Made by a program: the position numbers and the translations under genes. From NCBI GenBank assembly GCA_030737875.1, contig CM060915.1, positions 905,394,677-905,458,676 on the forward strand: a stretch of DNA of 64,000 nt. Direction: 5' to 3'. This stretch comes from Allium sativum (taxonomy: Eukaryota; Streptophyta; Magnoliopsida; Asparagales; Amaryllidaceae). Under the pieces are notes generated by a model. It was given only the letters and a program-made list of their open reading frames with translations. It was not told the DNA's origin and made no database searches. Shown one piece after another: positions 24,191 through 34,527 of the stretch (position 1 is its first letter; each line of letters opens with the position of its first letter).

Positions 24191-26272
24191 AAGACAAAAT
24201 ATGATTTCCCAAGTTAAACAATCATTAATATTGATTTTTGGGAAGATTAAAACCAAGTGGAGTTTTAATGAATATTTAATTAGATTGAAATGATCGAGAA
24301 TGGAGTATCACCAGTTTTGCTCCAGGCGATAGTTAAATCTTTAATTAGATTTGAACATGGAATGGTAATTGAATGTACCAATAACACCGTGGTGTTAGAT
24401 ATGAAGTATTATCAGTTTTACTTCATGGGATGAATAGATTGGGATTGGGAAATTAAACAATTGATTACTTCGGTAAGGAGCGCTAATCCCGACTGGTTTG
24501 GATAAACCATAATTTGGTTTGAATTGATATACAAAGGAAGATTAGAGAATAAATTTAAAGAATTTATCTTTGATAAAATTAATGGGAACCTTTCTCAAAG
24601 AATGTGAATATTTGAATAAAGAATATTCTAGATTGGAATGAGGCGTATGTTGTGTTTTTTCAACTCTTGTTTATTATATACACGAATTATTCAGAAAGAC
24701 CGGGTTTATCCCATTCTGAATAACTGATTTGACGACAAGTCGACGTTGAAGACGGTGGTTGAAGACTGGAGGTCTTCACATCGTTTGGACGATTACTGAT
24801 GTCTTGATTGGGCTGTACACCCAAGACAAGATAATAAGTGGTGATCGTCCAGACGTACTTGGAGATCGACAGGAGATGCGAGGGCCTCTCTCGTATATTG
24901 GACATGTTGGATGAGGAATAAGGTGCCTCCGGTTTCATTCATACCCAGAACGAACTTGTAAATGGATGTGTGTATGACATCGGATTTCATTCTGTGTGAT
25001 TGATAGACATCAGTTGCATAGCGTGAATTGCCTGTGTCGCATGTTGAGATACAAATGATCAAGGCTTCTGTTGGAAAGCAGGGTCTTGTGGATGATGATC
25101 AAAGCACGGCTTTAATATATCATAGCTTTGTGTAGCTTTAATTCGTGAGCCTCATACCCCAGTGTGAACCAGAAACGGGAGAGGACCTCAGGGGGGACAT
25201 GTGTTTCCTTCTAGCTAGAGTGGTGTCAGCGTTTTGTAAGCCCTGGCATTTTACTTATGTGGATGATGGATATCGAGGCGCCTCGGTTATTTCGGTCTCT
25301 GCGGAGCCGATGGATGGTCTTTATACAGACCAGATTGACGCCCCATAGGGCGGGGAAACGTAGTGTTCAGGCATTTTAATCCACATCGAGTGGACTGGCC
25401 CTGACAATCCAAGGGTCGTTGCATTCTGATCTTGAGGGGAAGGCTAGAGCGTCTCGAAGCGGTAAGGACGATCCCTTGCCTTGGTTCATAGACGGAAATC
25501 CAACTTCCAATACGTGACATTTCAGTTTTGATTGTAGAGCCTAGTATTGGCAACATGATATATGGTACCCATGCCATCTAGGATTGATATATTTATATTT
25601 GAAGTTGTTTTATACATTATGCACTTATACTAGTATCAAATGATTTGCATTAAACGTACCAAGCATGTTTGGCTATTATAAGGGAAAACCCTATCCTCCG
25701 GCTTCCATTGCCTTGTGTGATGGGACTTCGGTCTTATAATAGCCTCATTTTTCCTAAAAGCATTGCGTTGTTTTGTTATATGCACTAGTATTCTTGGGAG
25801 GAAAACCGTTCCGTGTTATATGGCATGGTCCCTTGATATATCTGATTTAAAGTAAAGTTTTAAATAACAGTTTTAGTTCTCACACCAGTCACATGAATGA
25901 CATGGTGTTTATTGTTTTAACCTAAACTCTTGGTGCCCTTATTTTCCACGGGCAGCTAGTAGTTTTGGTTTTGTAGATTTATATTCACAGGATCCTGATT
26001 TACAGCTGGAATGATATACGGAAAGCTCTGTATCCACAAATCCTTTTCAGTTGTGTTTTGTATTATTTTCCGCTGCATTGTAAATTGTAAATCTCTGATA
26101 TTGATCAAATGTATATGATTCATTCATACTCTGTTATATTCTTGCATTCTGATGAAATTGTTGTAATAAGCAATGAAATGTTCTTCTGTTTGTGTTTTGA
26201 TTTGTCTTGTTCTCAAAGCAATCCGTTCTTTCTCTTCTCTTCGGAGACCGGGGAAGTTCGGGTCGTTATATT

Positions 26273-26284
26273 TGGTATCAGAGC
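26273..26284 (+). other. Primer binding site of element A (tRNA-iMet)
   Basis: TGGTATCAGAGC lies two bases after the LTR end. It is the plant complement of the 3' end of initiator tRNA-Met and primes minus-strand synthesis. Confidence 0.95.
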
Positions 26285-27304
26285 TTTGGTTTACAGAGCT
26301 CGGAGAACGAGGCACATTAGAACTGAACGAAAGAATTCATCAGAGATTGGATTAGTAATATCCAATAAGAATGGCTCGTTAGAGATAGGGGCATTAGTAT
26401 CCTAGAACGAGTGTGAAGAGTGTTAATTTTTCAAAATAAAAAAGAAAACAAATTTTGTTTTAAAGATTTAAATTATATTATTCGTATTTGAATATTATTT
26501 TTATATTGACTTGGACAATCAAGTATATGAAGATTTTGCGTATACGTTGATCCATGTGTATTCGAAGTTTTAATATACTGGATATATATAGAATCACACT
26601 CTAGTCGCCCGGAGATGATTCTGATGATTGAAGCTTCATCATCAGAATTTGTGTTTGAGTTTCGAAAGAGGGATATCTATATATTTCCATTAGAATGGTG
26701 TGAGAACGAGAACTAGATAGGGCTATTGTTGTGATTTGGCATCAAAAACATGATTTTCTCTACGTATATCAAAGTTATGAATTCTAAATGTTGATCAACT
26801 AATTAATTGCTGATTGCTGATTGTGTTGTTTGATTATTGGTTTGATTAATTGAAATTTTGAACCATTAGGCCAAATTGAATCAAATGTTGAACTGACTTG
26901 AAAATTGTTTGAAAATGCATATATGTACATGTATATACATTGAACTGGTCATAGCAGGAAAGCTAAGCAGAGGAATAAAATTGTTTGCCCGACAAATAGG
27001 TACATGTTTATTATATTTCTTGGTGTTTTTGATGATTTTATGAGCCGATTGGCTAGCCGCTTGGCTGTTTCTTTTTCTTTTTGATTGGAGAGGCCTGTGT
27101 GGCGGTTTGGGGATTTTCCCGGTGCTCCAGTACAAAGGAGGTTATGGTGAATTTTTTTGAAAATTTAGGGTGTTAGCCAAATTTTTTGAAGAATTGGGAA
27201 ATTCTTAGAAACTGAAAAGTTGAGGAATGAAAGCCAAAATGAAAGTTGAGTTTCTTAGTTAAACAACTTTCAGCTTCGTTCCTTTTCGAGGATGAAAAGA
27301 TTTT
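26285..27304 (+). other. Non-coding interior of element A
   Basis: About 1 kb with no gag or pol motifs. The segment 27037-27165 ('gccgattggctagccgcttg', then 'acaaaggaggttatgg') is shared with the interior of element B at about 34210-34345. Packaging or transcript-processing signals may lie here; that is inference. Confidence 0.75.
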
Positions 27305-27316
27305 AAAGGGGGGAGA
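27305..27316 (+). other. Polypurine tract of element A
   Basis: AAAGGGGGGAGA lies one base before the 3' LTR start and follows 'tttcgaggatgaaaa', the same layout as in B and G ('gaggacgaaa...' then purines). Confidence 0.92.
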
Positions 27317-27317
27317 T

Positions 27318-28505
27318 TGTAACAACCCAGAAAATCAAAACCAATGTAAATTTTTTATTTTGGCAATTTTGAATATTTAAAACGATTTATTTTAAAATAT
27401 AACGATGAGAAATTTATTTTGAATAGAATTAGAACATATATATTTATTTGAATCGACGTTAGAATATAAATATTTATTTTAATTATAAAAGGAATTGGAA
27501 ATGGCGCGGTAGTTTGAAAATTCGATTTCAAATTTCAAATGAATGTACAGGATTCAAAATAAACCGGATTTTAGTGAAATCAAAAATATTAGAATCTATT
27601 TGAAAATATCTTTCCAACGAATCCGAAAAATCGAAATTTCATAGCGGGAATAAAAATTATGCCCAGTTGAAAATTCAGAATAGTCGATATGGAAATATGG
27701 CCCTTAAAATATCCATTTTGCAAACGACATCCGTTTTCAACGAAACCTCTTTTGTTGGATCCGGGATGTCAAATTATTGCTAGTTTCAAATTTCCATAAT
27801 TTTTGAAAGCAATATGTGAGTGTGGCGCAAGAAAACGTGTTTTGACAGTTTCAGTCAATTTGGATCGACAAGAAAATGGCCATTTTTCAAACGGTCTCCA
27901 AATTTGACGAAATTAGTTTTGTTAGGACCGTATCGTCAAAACTTAGCCAGATTTATTTTTTTGGAATTTTTGGAGTCAGTATGTGACCCTGGTAAATTGA
28001 AATGTGCGTTCAAATTCAATATATAGATTTATATTTTAATTTTAAACGGAAACTAATCATAACGGTCGAATTAGCTTACGAAACATATCCTATTGTGCTC
28101 GGAATAGGTGTATTACGCTAGGGATGATAATCGTTGGGCTCGATATGAGATTTGAATTAAAAATCAACTTTAAGGATAAAAATTAAATTAAAATAATATA
28201 TATATTATTATATATCTATACCCTCACATCTCTCTCTCTCTCTTCGATTTCAGAAAAAAGAAAAAAAAAAGAAAAAAAAACGAAGAACAACAATCGACGA
28301 TGCCTCCCTGCAGGCGGCGGCGCAGCTCGCGGACCCCCTCCTCACGACGGAAGCCCCTCCTCCTCCCTCTCCATTTCCCCCCTTTTCCGTGCCCTGTCCC
28401 CCCTTGAGCCCCAACCTGCCGCCACTGGAGGCGCGACCCACCAGCAACCGCGGCCGAAGAGAGCCCCTCTGACTCCTTCGCCGCCTCGTCACCCCACCTT
28501 CGAGC
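27318..28505 (+). mobile_element. 3' LTR of element A, first segment
   Basis: It starts TGTAACAACCCAG and follows the 5' LTR up to the GC-rich island, where element B is inserted. The last five bases (28501-28505, CGAGC) are the left target-site copy of B. Confidence 0.92.
28501..28505. repeat. Target-site duplication of element B (left copy CGAGC)
   Basis: CGAGC is repeated at 39216-39220 on the other side of B. The uninterrupted 5' LTR of A carries a single copy at about 21128-21132. Confidence 0.92.
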
Positions 28506-29560
28506 TGTAATGACCCGCATTTCCAGGGGTATAACAATTAATTAATTTAATTATTTACAAAGTGATTAAGTGATTTAAATGGTCGTTTAAATTAAATAAT
28601 AGTGAATATTTAATTAAAATAATAATTAAATAATATATTTAATTCTGATATAATCAGAATTGGCTGAAATGGCGATATGGTGTGAACTGGGCAATTCAAA
28701 TTATATAATTCGGTTTAGAATTGAATTTGGATAACGAATATAATTAAATAACGTCAGTTTGAACGTATAATTATATTATATTTAAAACCGAGCTCGAAAT
28801 GGCGCGGCAGTTCGCTATTTGGCGATTTGAACTTCAACTGGATATACAGAAGTCGTTTCAAGTCGGATTTCTGTGAAACAAGAAACGTTAGGAGCTGTTG
28901 AAGTATATTTTTCTAGTGGAAGAGAAAAATTGGGATTTCGTCGTGTAGATTTTGATTTACGTCCAAATCAAATTTCAGAAAAGTCGCTGTGAAATTCCTT
29001 TATAATTCGTAACGCTTTATTTACGTTATAAAAGAAATTTTGGTATAAAATTGAATATCGATTCAACCAGGACTTGGAATACCGAGAATATAATTATTCT
29101 GGAGCTGTACGGTATTCTGGTGTGAATATGTACAATAATATAAATTTATTTATATTTAATTTAATTATACATAAATATATTTATATATTTAAATGGGTCG
29201 TTCAGAGCTTTAAAAATAGCCTGTTGCAAACGAAGTCGGAATTCGACGAAACAAGTTTTATTGGATCCGCAATGTCAAATTATTGCTAGATGTCAGTTTC
29301 CGTGATTTTTAGAGTCACTGTGTGGCCGTACGGATTTTTAGAGTGAAAAACAGTTAGTATTTTGACGGTTAAAAATACGCTATGTGAGTAAACGGAGTCG
29401 GAATTCGACGAAACCAGTTTCATTGGGACCGTAATGTCGAACGGTAACTGCATGCCTCTTTTCGTGATTTTTAGACATCGTATGTGTTCATAGGAATTTT
29501 TAGAGTCCAAAAAAGAATATAAAATGATTAAAATAAAATATCTAAAATATCTAAACCCCT

Positions 29561-29568
29561 TATAAATA
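29561..29568 (+). promoter_or_regulatory. TATA box of the B 5' LTR
   Basis: TATAAATA follows 'ctaaacccct' and precedes a C/A-rich stretch. It is conserved in the 3' LTR at 35575-35582. Transcription would be expected to start about 30 bases downstream; the start itself is inferred. Confidence 0.7.
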
Positions 29569-31257
29569 CTCCCTAACACTCCTTCTAACCTAATTCTTTT
29601 CTGGTCAAGGAAAGAACACGCCGCCACTCAGAAAGTTTCAAACCGTGAGAAAACATCCATCTCTAAAATCAAAAAGAATTTATATAAATTCCTACAAATC
29701 GAATCATATGTATGCTTGCATTCATGAGCCGATTCACTCCATTCTGGTATGCTTAGTTCTAGGTTCGACGTTCATTTTGGGAAGGGGTTTGAAAACAGCG
29801 GAGACTAGGGTTGAGAAGTTTGGAAATTTGGAGCATCGATGGCTAGTTTCGATGTTAGTTTTGGGTTTAGAGGATCGAACTACGTTTGTTTGCAAAGTTT
29901 TGGGGATAGTCGCCACAATTTTGTTCGGTGGTTACAGTACAGGCGTGTGAAGGGGATGCAAGTCGCGGCTTCAAGAGGAGGTGCGAAAAGGAGGAAAGTT
30001 GTATGAAGATGATTAGGTCTTGATAGAAAATATAATGGTGATCTTTGGTGGGTTTGTATGAAGTGGAGAAGTAGGAGTGAGCTTGGGAAAGATCAGCATT
30101 TTGTATTGAAGTTTACAGGAGACCGTCAGTTTGGGGAAGAAGCCTTCGTGAGCGGGTTGGGTTTCCTACGGGTCTGACGTGGGCCTGGACATTAGTTGAT
30201 GGGCCGGAAAGGGGATTTAATGGGGGTGAGGCTAAATTCTAAAATAAATGAAGTTTATTTTCATTCGAAATTGTATGTTAACTTATAAAAATAATAACTT
30301 CCTCATATATTATCGGAATTTGACGAAACAAGATCCGACAGGATCGTATGGACGGCGGCTACACCATGGAACTGACTGGAAGTAGATTGGGGCTCATATG
30401 AATTTATGGTGAAATAAAATGTTTGATTCAAATCAAATAACAGTTTATCGTTCTTTAACGATGAACTGCAAATGTGAGTAAAACTCACCAACTCTGAACA
30501 ATTATATTTTTATAACGTATTCTTAGAACTGATAATTATCTGTTGATTGTTGTGTCCTGATTTAGTTGATTGAACTGCTAGTCAGTTAGTTGAAATTATA
30601 TATATATATACACAAATATATATATATATATATGTATATAAACCATTAAATACATGTTGATGTTGTTTATCAGAACATTTCATATTGAAATGAAATTGAT
30701 GTATATTATACTGTGTAACATTTGTGGATACAGGGATACAGGTTGGAGGGATCCGACTGGATTCCTCAATATTTATTTTACTGTTTTCATATATTGTGAT
30801 ATATGATGTGATGTATATTTGTTATGGGTTATGTGTGTTAGAATGATATTGATCATTTGTTATTCGATATTTTAAATATCATAAGAAACCCTGGGATGTA
30901 AACAGGAATATTCCAATGTAAATTGAAATAAAGGGATTTTATAAAATCAACCAATTTATAAAAGGAAATAAATTTGAAAATAAAGCATTTATAAAATCAT
31001 AGGATATTATAAAGGAGGATATTTGTTTAGAAAATAAAAAGGATATTATAAAAAGGAAAACGTTATTAAAAGGGAATCTGTATAAGTGGAGAAACGTTTT
31101 TAAAAGGACATTTTTTTAAAGTGAAGAACCGTTACTAAAAGTAAATCTTTATAAATGGAAAAACGTTGTTACAAGGAAATCTTTTTAAATGGATAAACGT
31201 TGTTAAAAGGGAAAATCTTTGTAAATCAATAAAGTAATCGAATATTAGTATTCGAAA

Positions 31258-31460
31258 GGAGTTAATCAAAAAGGAGTTGAATCAGTTAGAGTTAACCAGT
31301 TAGAGTTAATCAATTAGAGTTAACCAGTTAGAGTTAATCAATTAGAGTGAACCAGTTAGAGTTAACTAGTTAGAGTAAATCGATTAGAGTCAAATCGAAC
31401 TAGAGTTATTCAAATATAGTTAATCGAATATTAGTTATTCGAATAAGAGTTAATCAAATA
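31258..31460. repeat. Tandem array of a 15-bp unit in the B 5' LTR
   Basis: Units of the type 'agagttaaccagtt' and 'agagttaatcaatt' alternate many times, then decay toward 31460. The same array is in the 3' LTR at about 37280-37490. A preceding array (31040-31225) has units with 'aaacgttgttaaaagg' and 'gtaaatctttataaatgg'. Confidence 0.85.
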
Positions 31461-33195
31461 GAGTTAAAACAATATTAGAAACTGACTAGAGATTAGTTAA
31501 GTCGAATGGTTTTCTGAGTGTGGATCTAATGTTGGTCTCGGCCTTTGGGGTTTATACTTAGAGAATTGTTCTCTTACTAGTTTACAGTTAGGGACTGATG
31601 GTTGTGGAAGAATAGTGATACGTGAATAAGCTATGGAAATGTTTTCCAGTGTTAATAACGTATATTTTCTAATCATAGAAAATAAGGAAATATGAATATA
31701 TATATATATATGTTGAATTATTTGATCGATAATTCTATTTGGAATTAAGATCATTGTGTGAACACCGACATGTTTTCATTTGATAGTTAAATCACAGACT
31801 ATCAAAGTTTTGACCATTTTAACGTTGTTAATATGGAGAGACCGGTTGGACTCTTATCCAAAGAACCACTCTGTATTGGCATAAGCGTTGCGAATCTCAT
31901 ATGCCGAATATATTGAAGACGGAGTAAAGTGCAAGGGTTGTTGTATAAATCTTAGATAACAATGGACTAAGATGGATGTACTGAATAGTGCCTTCTGTTT
32001 CGTTCAGTCCCAGAACGAACGTATATGTACGAGTGTCTGACAGAGTATTTCCAATGATCGAATATGATTGGGCTGTACAAATATATATGGTTGCGACGGA
32101 TTTATTCCCTTAGCATAACATCCAGAATATTTGTGCAAATCAATTAGTGATTTAACGGATCTGACAATGTGGCATTCAAAGTGATCGTGTTATCAATGAA
32201 TGGAAAGTAGTCGTAGCCTCTGGCCTCAACAACCAGGAAATGACAAAAATCGGGCAGGCAGCATGGCTAAGTCGGTCGGTTCGAAGTAGGGTGTATAATC
32301 ACCTATCTAGAGAATATTCATTTGCTTCTTAAATCTATCAATGCTGGCCCATATATATATGGGAAACGGTTGCTGATCCCAACCGTTGGTGATATACATT
32401 CGATACACTCAAGCGAAATGAGTGGTCGGTCATGTGTGGCTGAGTTACAAGATGTTCTTGTTGAACTCCAGTGTATCGTTCCTAGAGTACACTGATCAGA
32501 AGGTGGTTCCATACCTTGTCATAGTTGGAAATCCATTACCCAATACGTGCTTGCGGTTTTGATTACATACTATATATGTAGAACGTGAGATGAAAGCGTT
32601 TCTGCTAGATGATTATTATATTGTGGTTGATAGACATTATTATAATATCAAAAGGTTTTTTATATAAAGATATTTTGGATTCTCATAAGGGAAAAACCCA
32701 TTCCGTTACGACGTGGTCTTATGAGATATCGTTTACTTGTTCTAGCTGTTTAAACTGTTTTACTCATACCAGTCCTATGACTGACCCGGAGTTTATTTTC
32801 CCCTAAACTCTTGGGTGCCTAATTTTGTACAGGCAGTCAAGTAGTCGGGATTTTACAGATACACTTGGAGAGCTTGGAGCAGGAGGCTTCAAGATTCTAT
32901 AGCTATTATTAATTCCGCTGTGTTGTAAGTGGTGTACTCTGATAAGTGCTATTGTATACATATACTGTTTGTATTTCAAAAGTTATGTTATATTTTATTC
33001 GTTCCGATGTGAGGTTCGTGTTTACTCTGATGATGATGTTCTTCTTCTTCTTCTTCTATTCTATAAGTTTCTATCTTATCTATTCTCACCCTCTAACTTC
33101 TTTCTATTAGTTTCTTGAATTTCCAGTGCAATTTGGGGTTGGACTTGTGTTATTTAGTCAGCTCAAATTGGATCGGATTTTCGGGTCATTACAGT

Positions 33196-33207
33196 TGGTA
33201 TCAGAGC
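33196..33207 (+). other. Primer binding site of element B (tRNA-iMet)
   Basis: TGGTATCAGAGC lies two bases after the 5' LTR end. Confidence 0.95.
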
Positions 33208-34514
33208 TTAAGGTTTAGTAATTACCTTGGCTCTGTGGCGTGACTTGTAGAAATATGGTTAGTAATACCCTTGATTGAGTTTGAGTGTATATATGAGTGA
33301 ACGTATTTGTTATTTGATATAAAAATTTGTTTTATATTGTGGAGCTTTATTGGTTGAGTGGCTTATGAATTTTGGTCGATTGTGGGGCACCACAATATCG
33401 ATAGGGGTTTCTAAACACTCGAATACGATGAACCAACATGATATGTTTTGAAATTAACATAGTATAATTGGATGTGTTGATTGTTATTATAATCGAAGGA
33501 GATTATAAAAAGGTGAAATGGTTATAAATAACTAAGCAGGATTCATATAACTAAAGTATATGAAATAAGATGAATAAAATCTGAATTTAAATCATATTTG
33601 GGATTTAAAATAAGGAAATTTTAAGTTCCTGGGAGATTTTGAAAATATTTTCAAATTGAAAGTGTTATAGTATTGAACTCACTTCGATAAACTAGGAAAT
33701 AACCCTAATGAGTGTGGCCACATCATCAGTGTTCATTTTCGAGTTCTAAGTGACGGATTACTACCAAAGGTTTCGTTTTTGAATTATTGAGGAAAACAAG
33801 TTGTTTAGAAAATTCAAAGGTTTTGAATTGGTACTATGGTTTCGAATTAATTTGAAATGAACCCAGGAATTTGAAATTCGAAATCTAAATTTAACTTATG
33901 AAGTTAAATGGATTAAAATAGTGAAAGTGAATAATAAATTAGAATTTAACTTTGACTAAGTTAAATGAAACTGGAATTGATTAGTGAATAATCTGGAATG
34001 GGATTGAGTTGATGAGTTAAGTATTGAAATTTTGATATTGGGGTTTGAATGAAATCTGACTTGTATAAGTGAATGATTGAAAGTATGAATAAACTGATTA
34101 GAGTTTGATTGGAATGACATTTATATATGTGAGTTGATAGCAGATGGAAAGGACATAATGATATACCCGACAAAAAGGTACAAGTTTATATTTGATATGA
34201 GTTTGGAATTTATGAGCCGATTTGGCAAGCCGCTTGGCTGTTTGATCTTCTTTTGGTTGGAGATGGCCTAGAGAGGCAAGTTGTGGTTTTACCGATAGGG
34301 CCGTACAAAGGAGGTTATGGCGAAATTTTTCGAAATATTTAGGCGTTAGAGAATTTTTAGAATTTTTGGAAATTTTAGTTAGTCGAAATAAATTAATATT
34401 TAGTCTATATTAATTGGTTCAATTAAAATTGAAGTTAAGGGGTAAACCGATAAATATTTACCCAGTTGATAGGGTCGTCCTCTACCTTAGCAATTTCGAG
34501 GACGAAATTATTTT
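33208..34514 (+). other. Non-coding interior of element B
   Basis: About 1.3 kb without gag or pol motifs in any frame. The part 34200-34345 ('atttggcaagccgcttggct', 'acaaaggaggttatggcga') matches the interior of A. The end has 'tttcgaggacgaaatta', the usual lead-in to a chromovirus polypurine tract. Confidence 0.8.
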
Positions 34515-34527
34515 AAGTGGGGAAGAA
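34515..34527 (+). other. Polypurine tract of element B
   Basis: AAGTGGGGAAGAA directly precedes the 3' LTR start. Confidence 0.93.

Larger units (their letters stand above)
19938..26270 (+). mobile_element. 5' LTR of element A (6333 bp)
   Basis: It starts TGTAACAACCCGG and ends GGGTCGTTATA, so the termini are TG...TA; the ends still form an imperfect inverted repeat. Inside are a TATA-rich promoter-like tract (about 20820-20850), a CT microsatellite, a GC-rich island (20917-21240), a short tandem array (21590-21735) and repeated blocks at 23520-24190. Related LTRs on the minus strand are C1 and C2. Open frames inside (for example 20831-21034, 25287-25577) have no recognisable products. Confidence 0.93.
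28506..33193 (+). mobile_element. 5' LTR of element B (4688 bp)
   Basis: It starts TGTAATGACCCGC and ends GGGTCATTACA (perfect terminal inverted repeat). It has a clear TATA box at 29561-29568, a downstream 101-codon open frame (29645-29950) that is also open in the 3' LTR, and two tandem-repeat tracts (31040-31225 and 31258-31460). Confidence 0.95.

Noticed and set aside
26273..26284. tRNA-like match (TGGTATCAGAGC), also at 33196 and 63790
   Set aside because: These are 12-16-base primer binding sites next to LTRs, not tRNA genes; no cloverleaf is present.
28224..28537. Two open frames of 95-98 codons on the minus strand
   Set aside because: They lie in the GC-rich island and pass into the B LTR at 28506, so they postdate the insertion and mix two elements.
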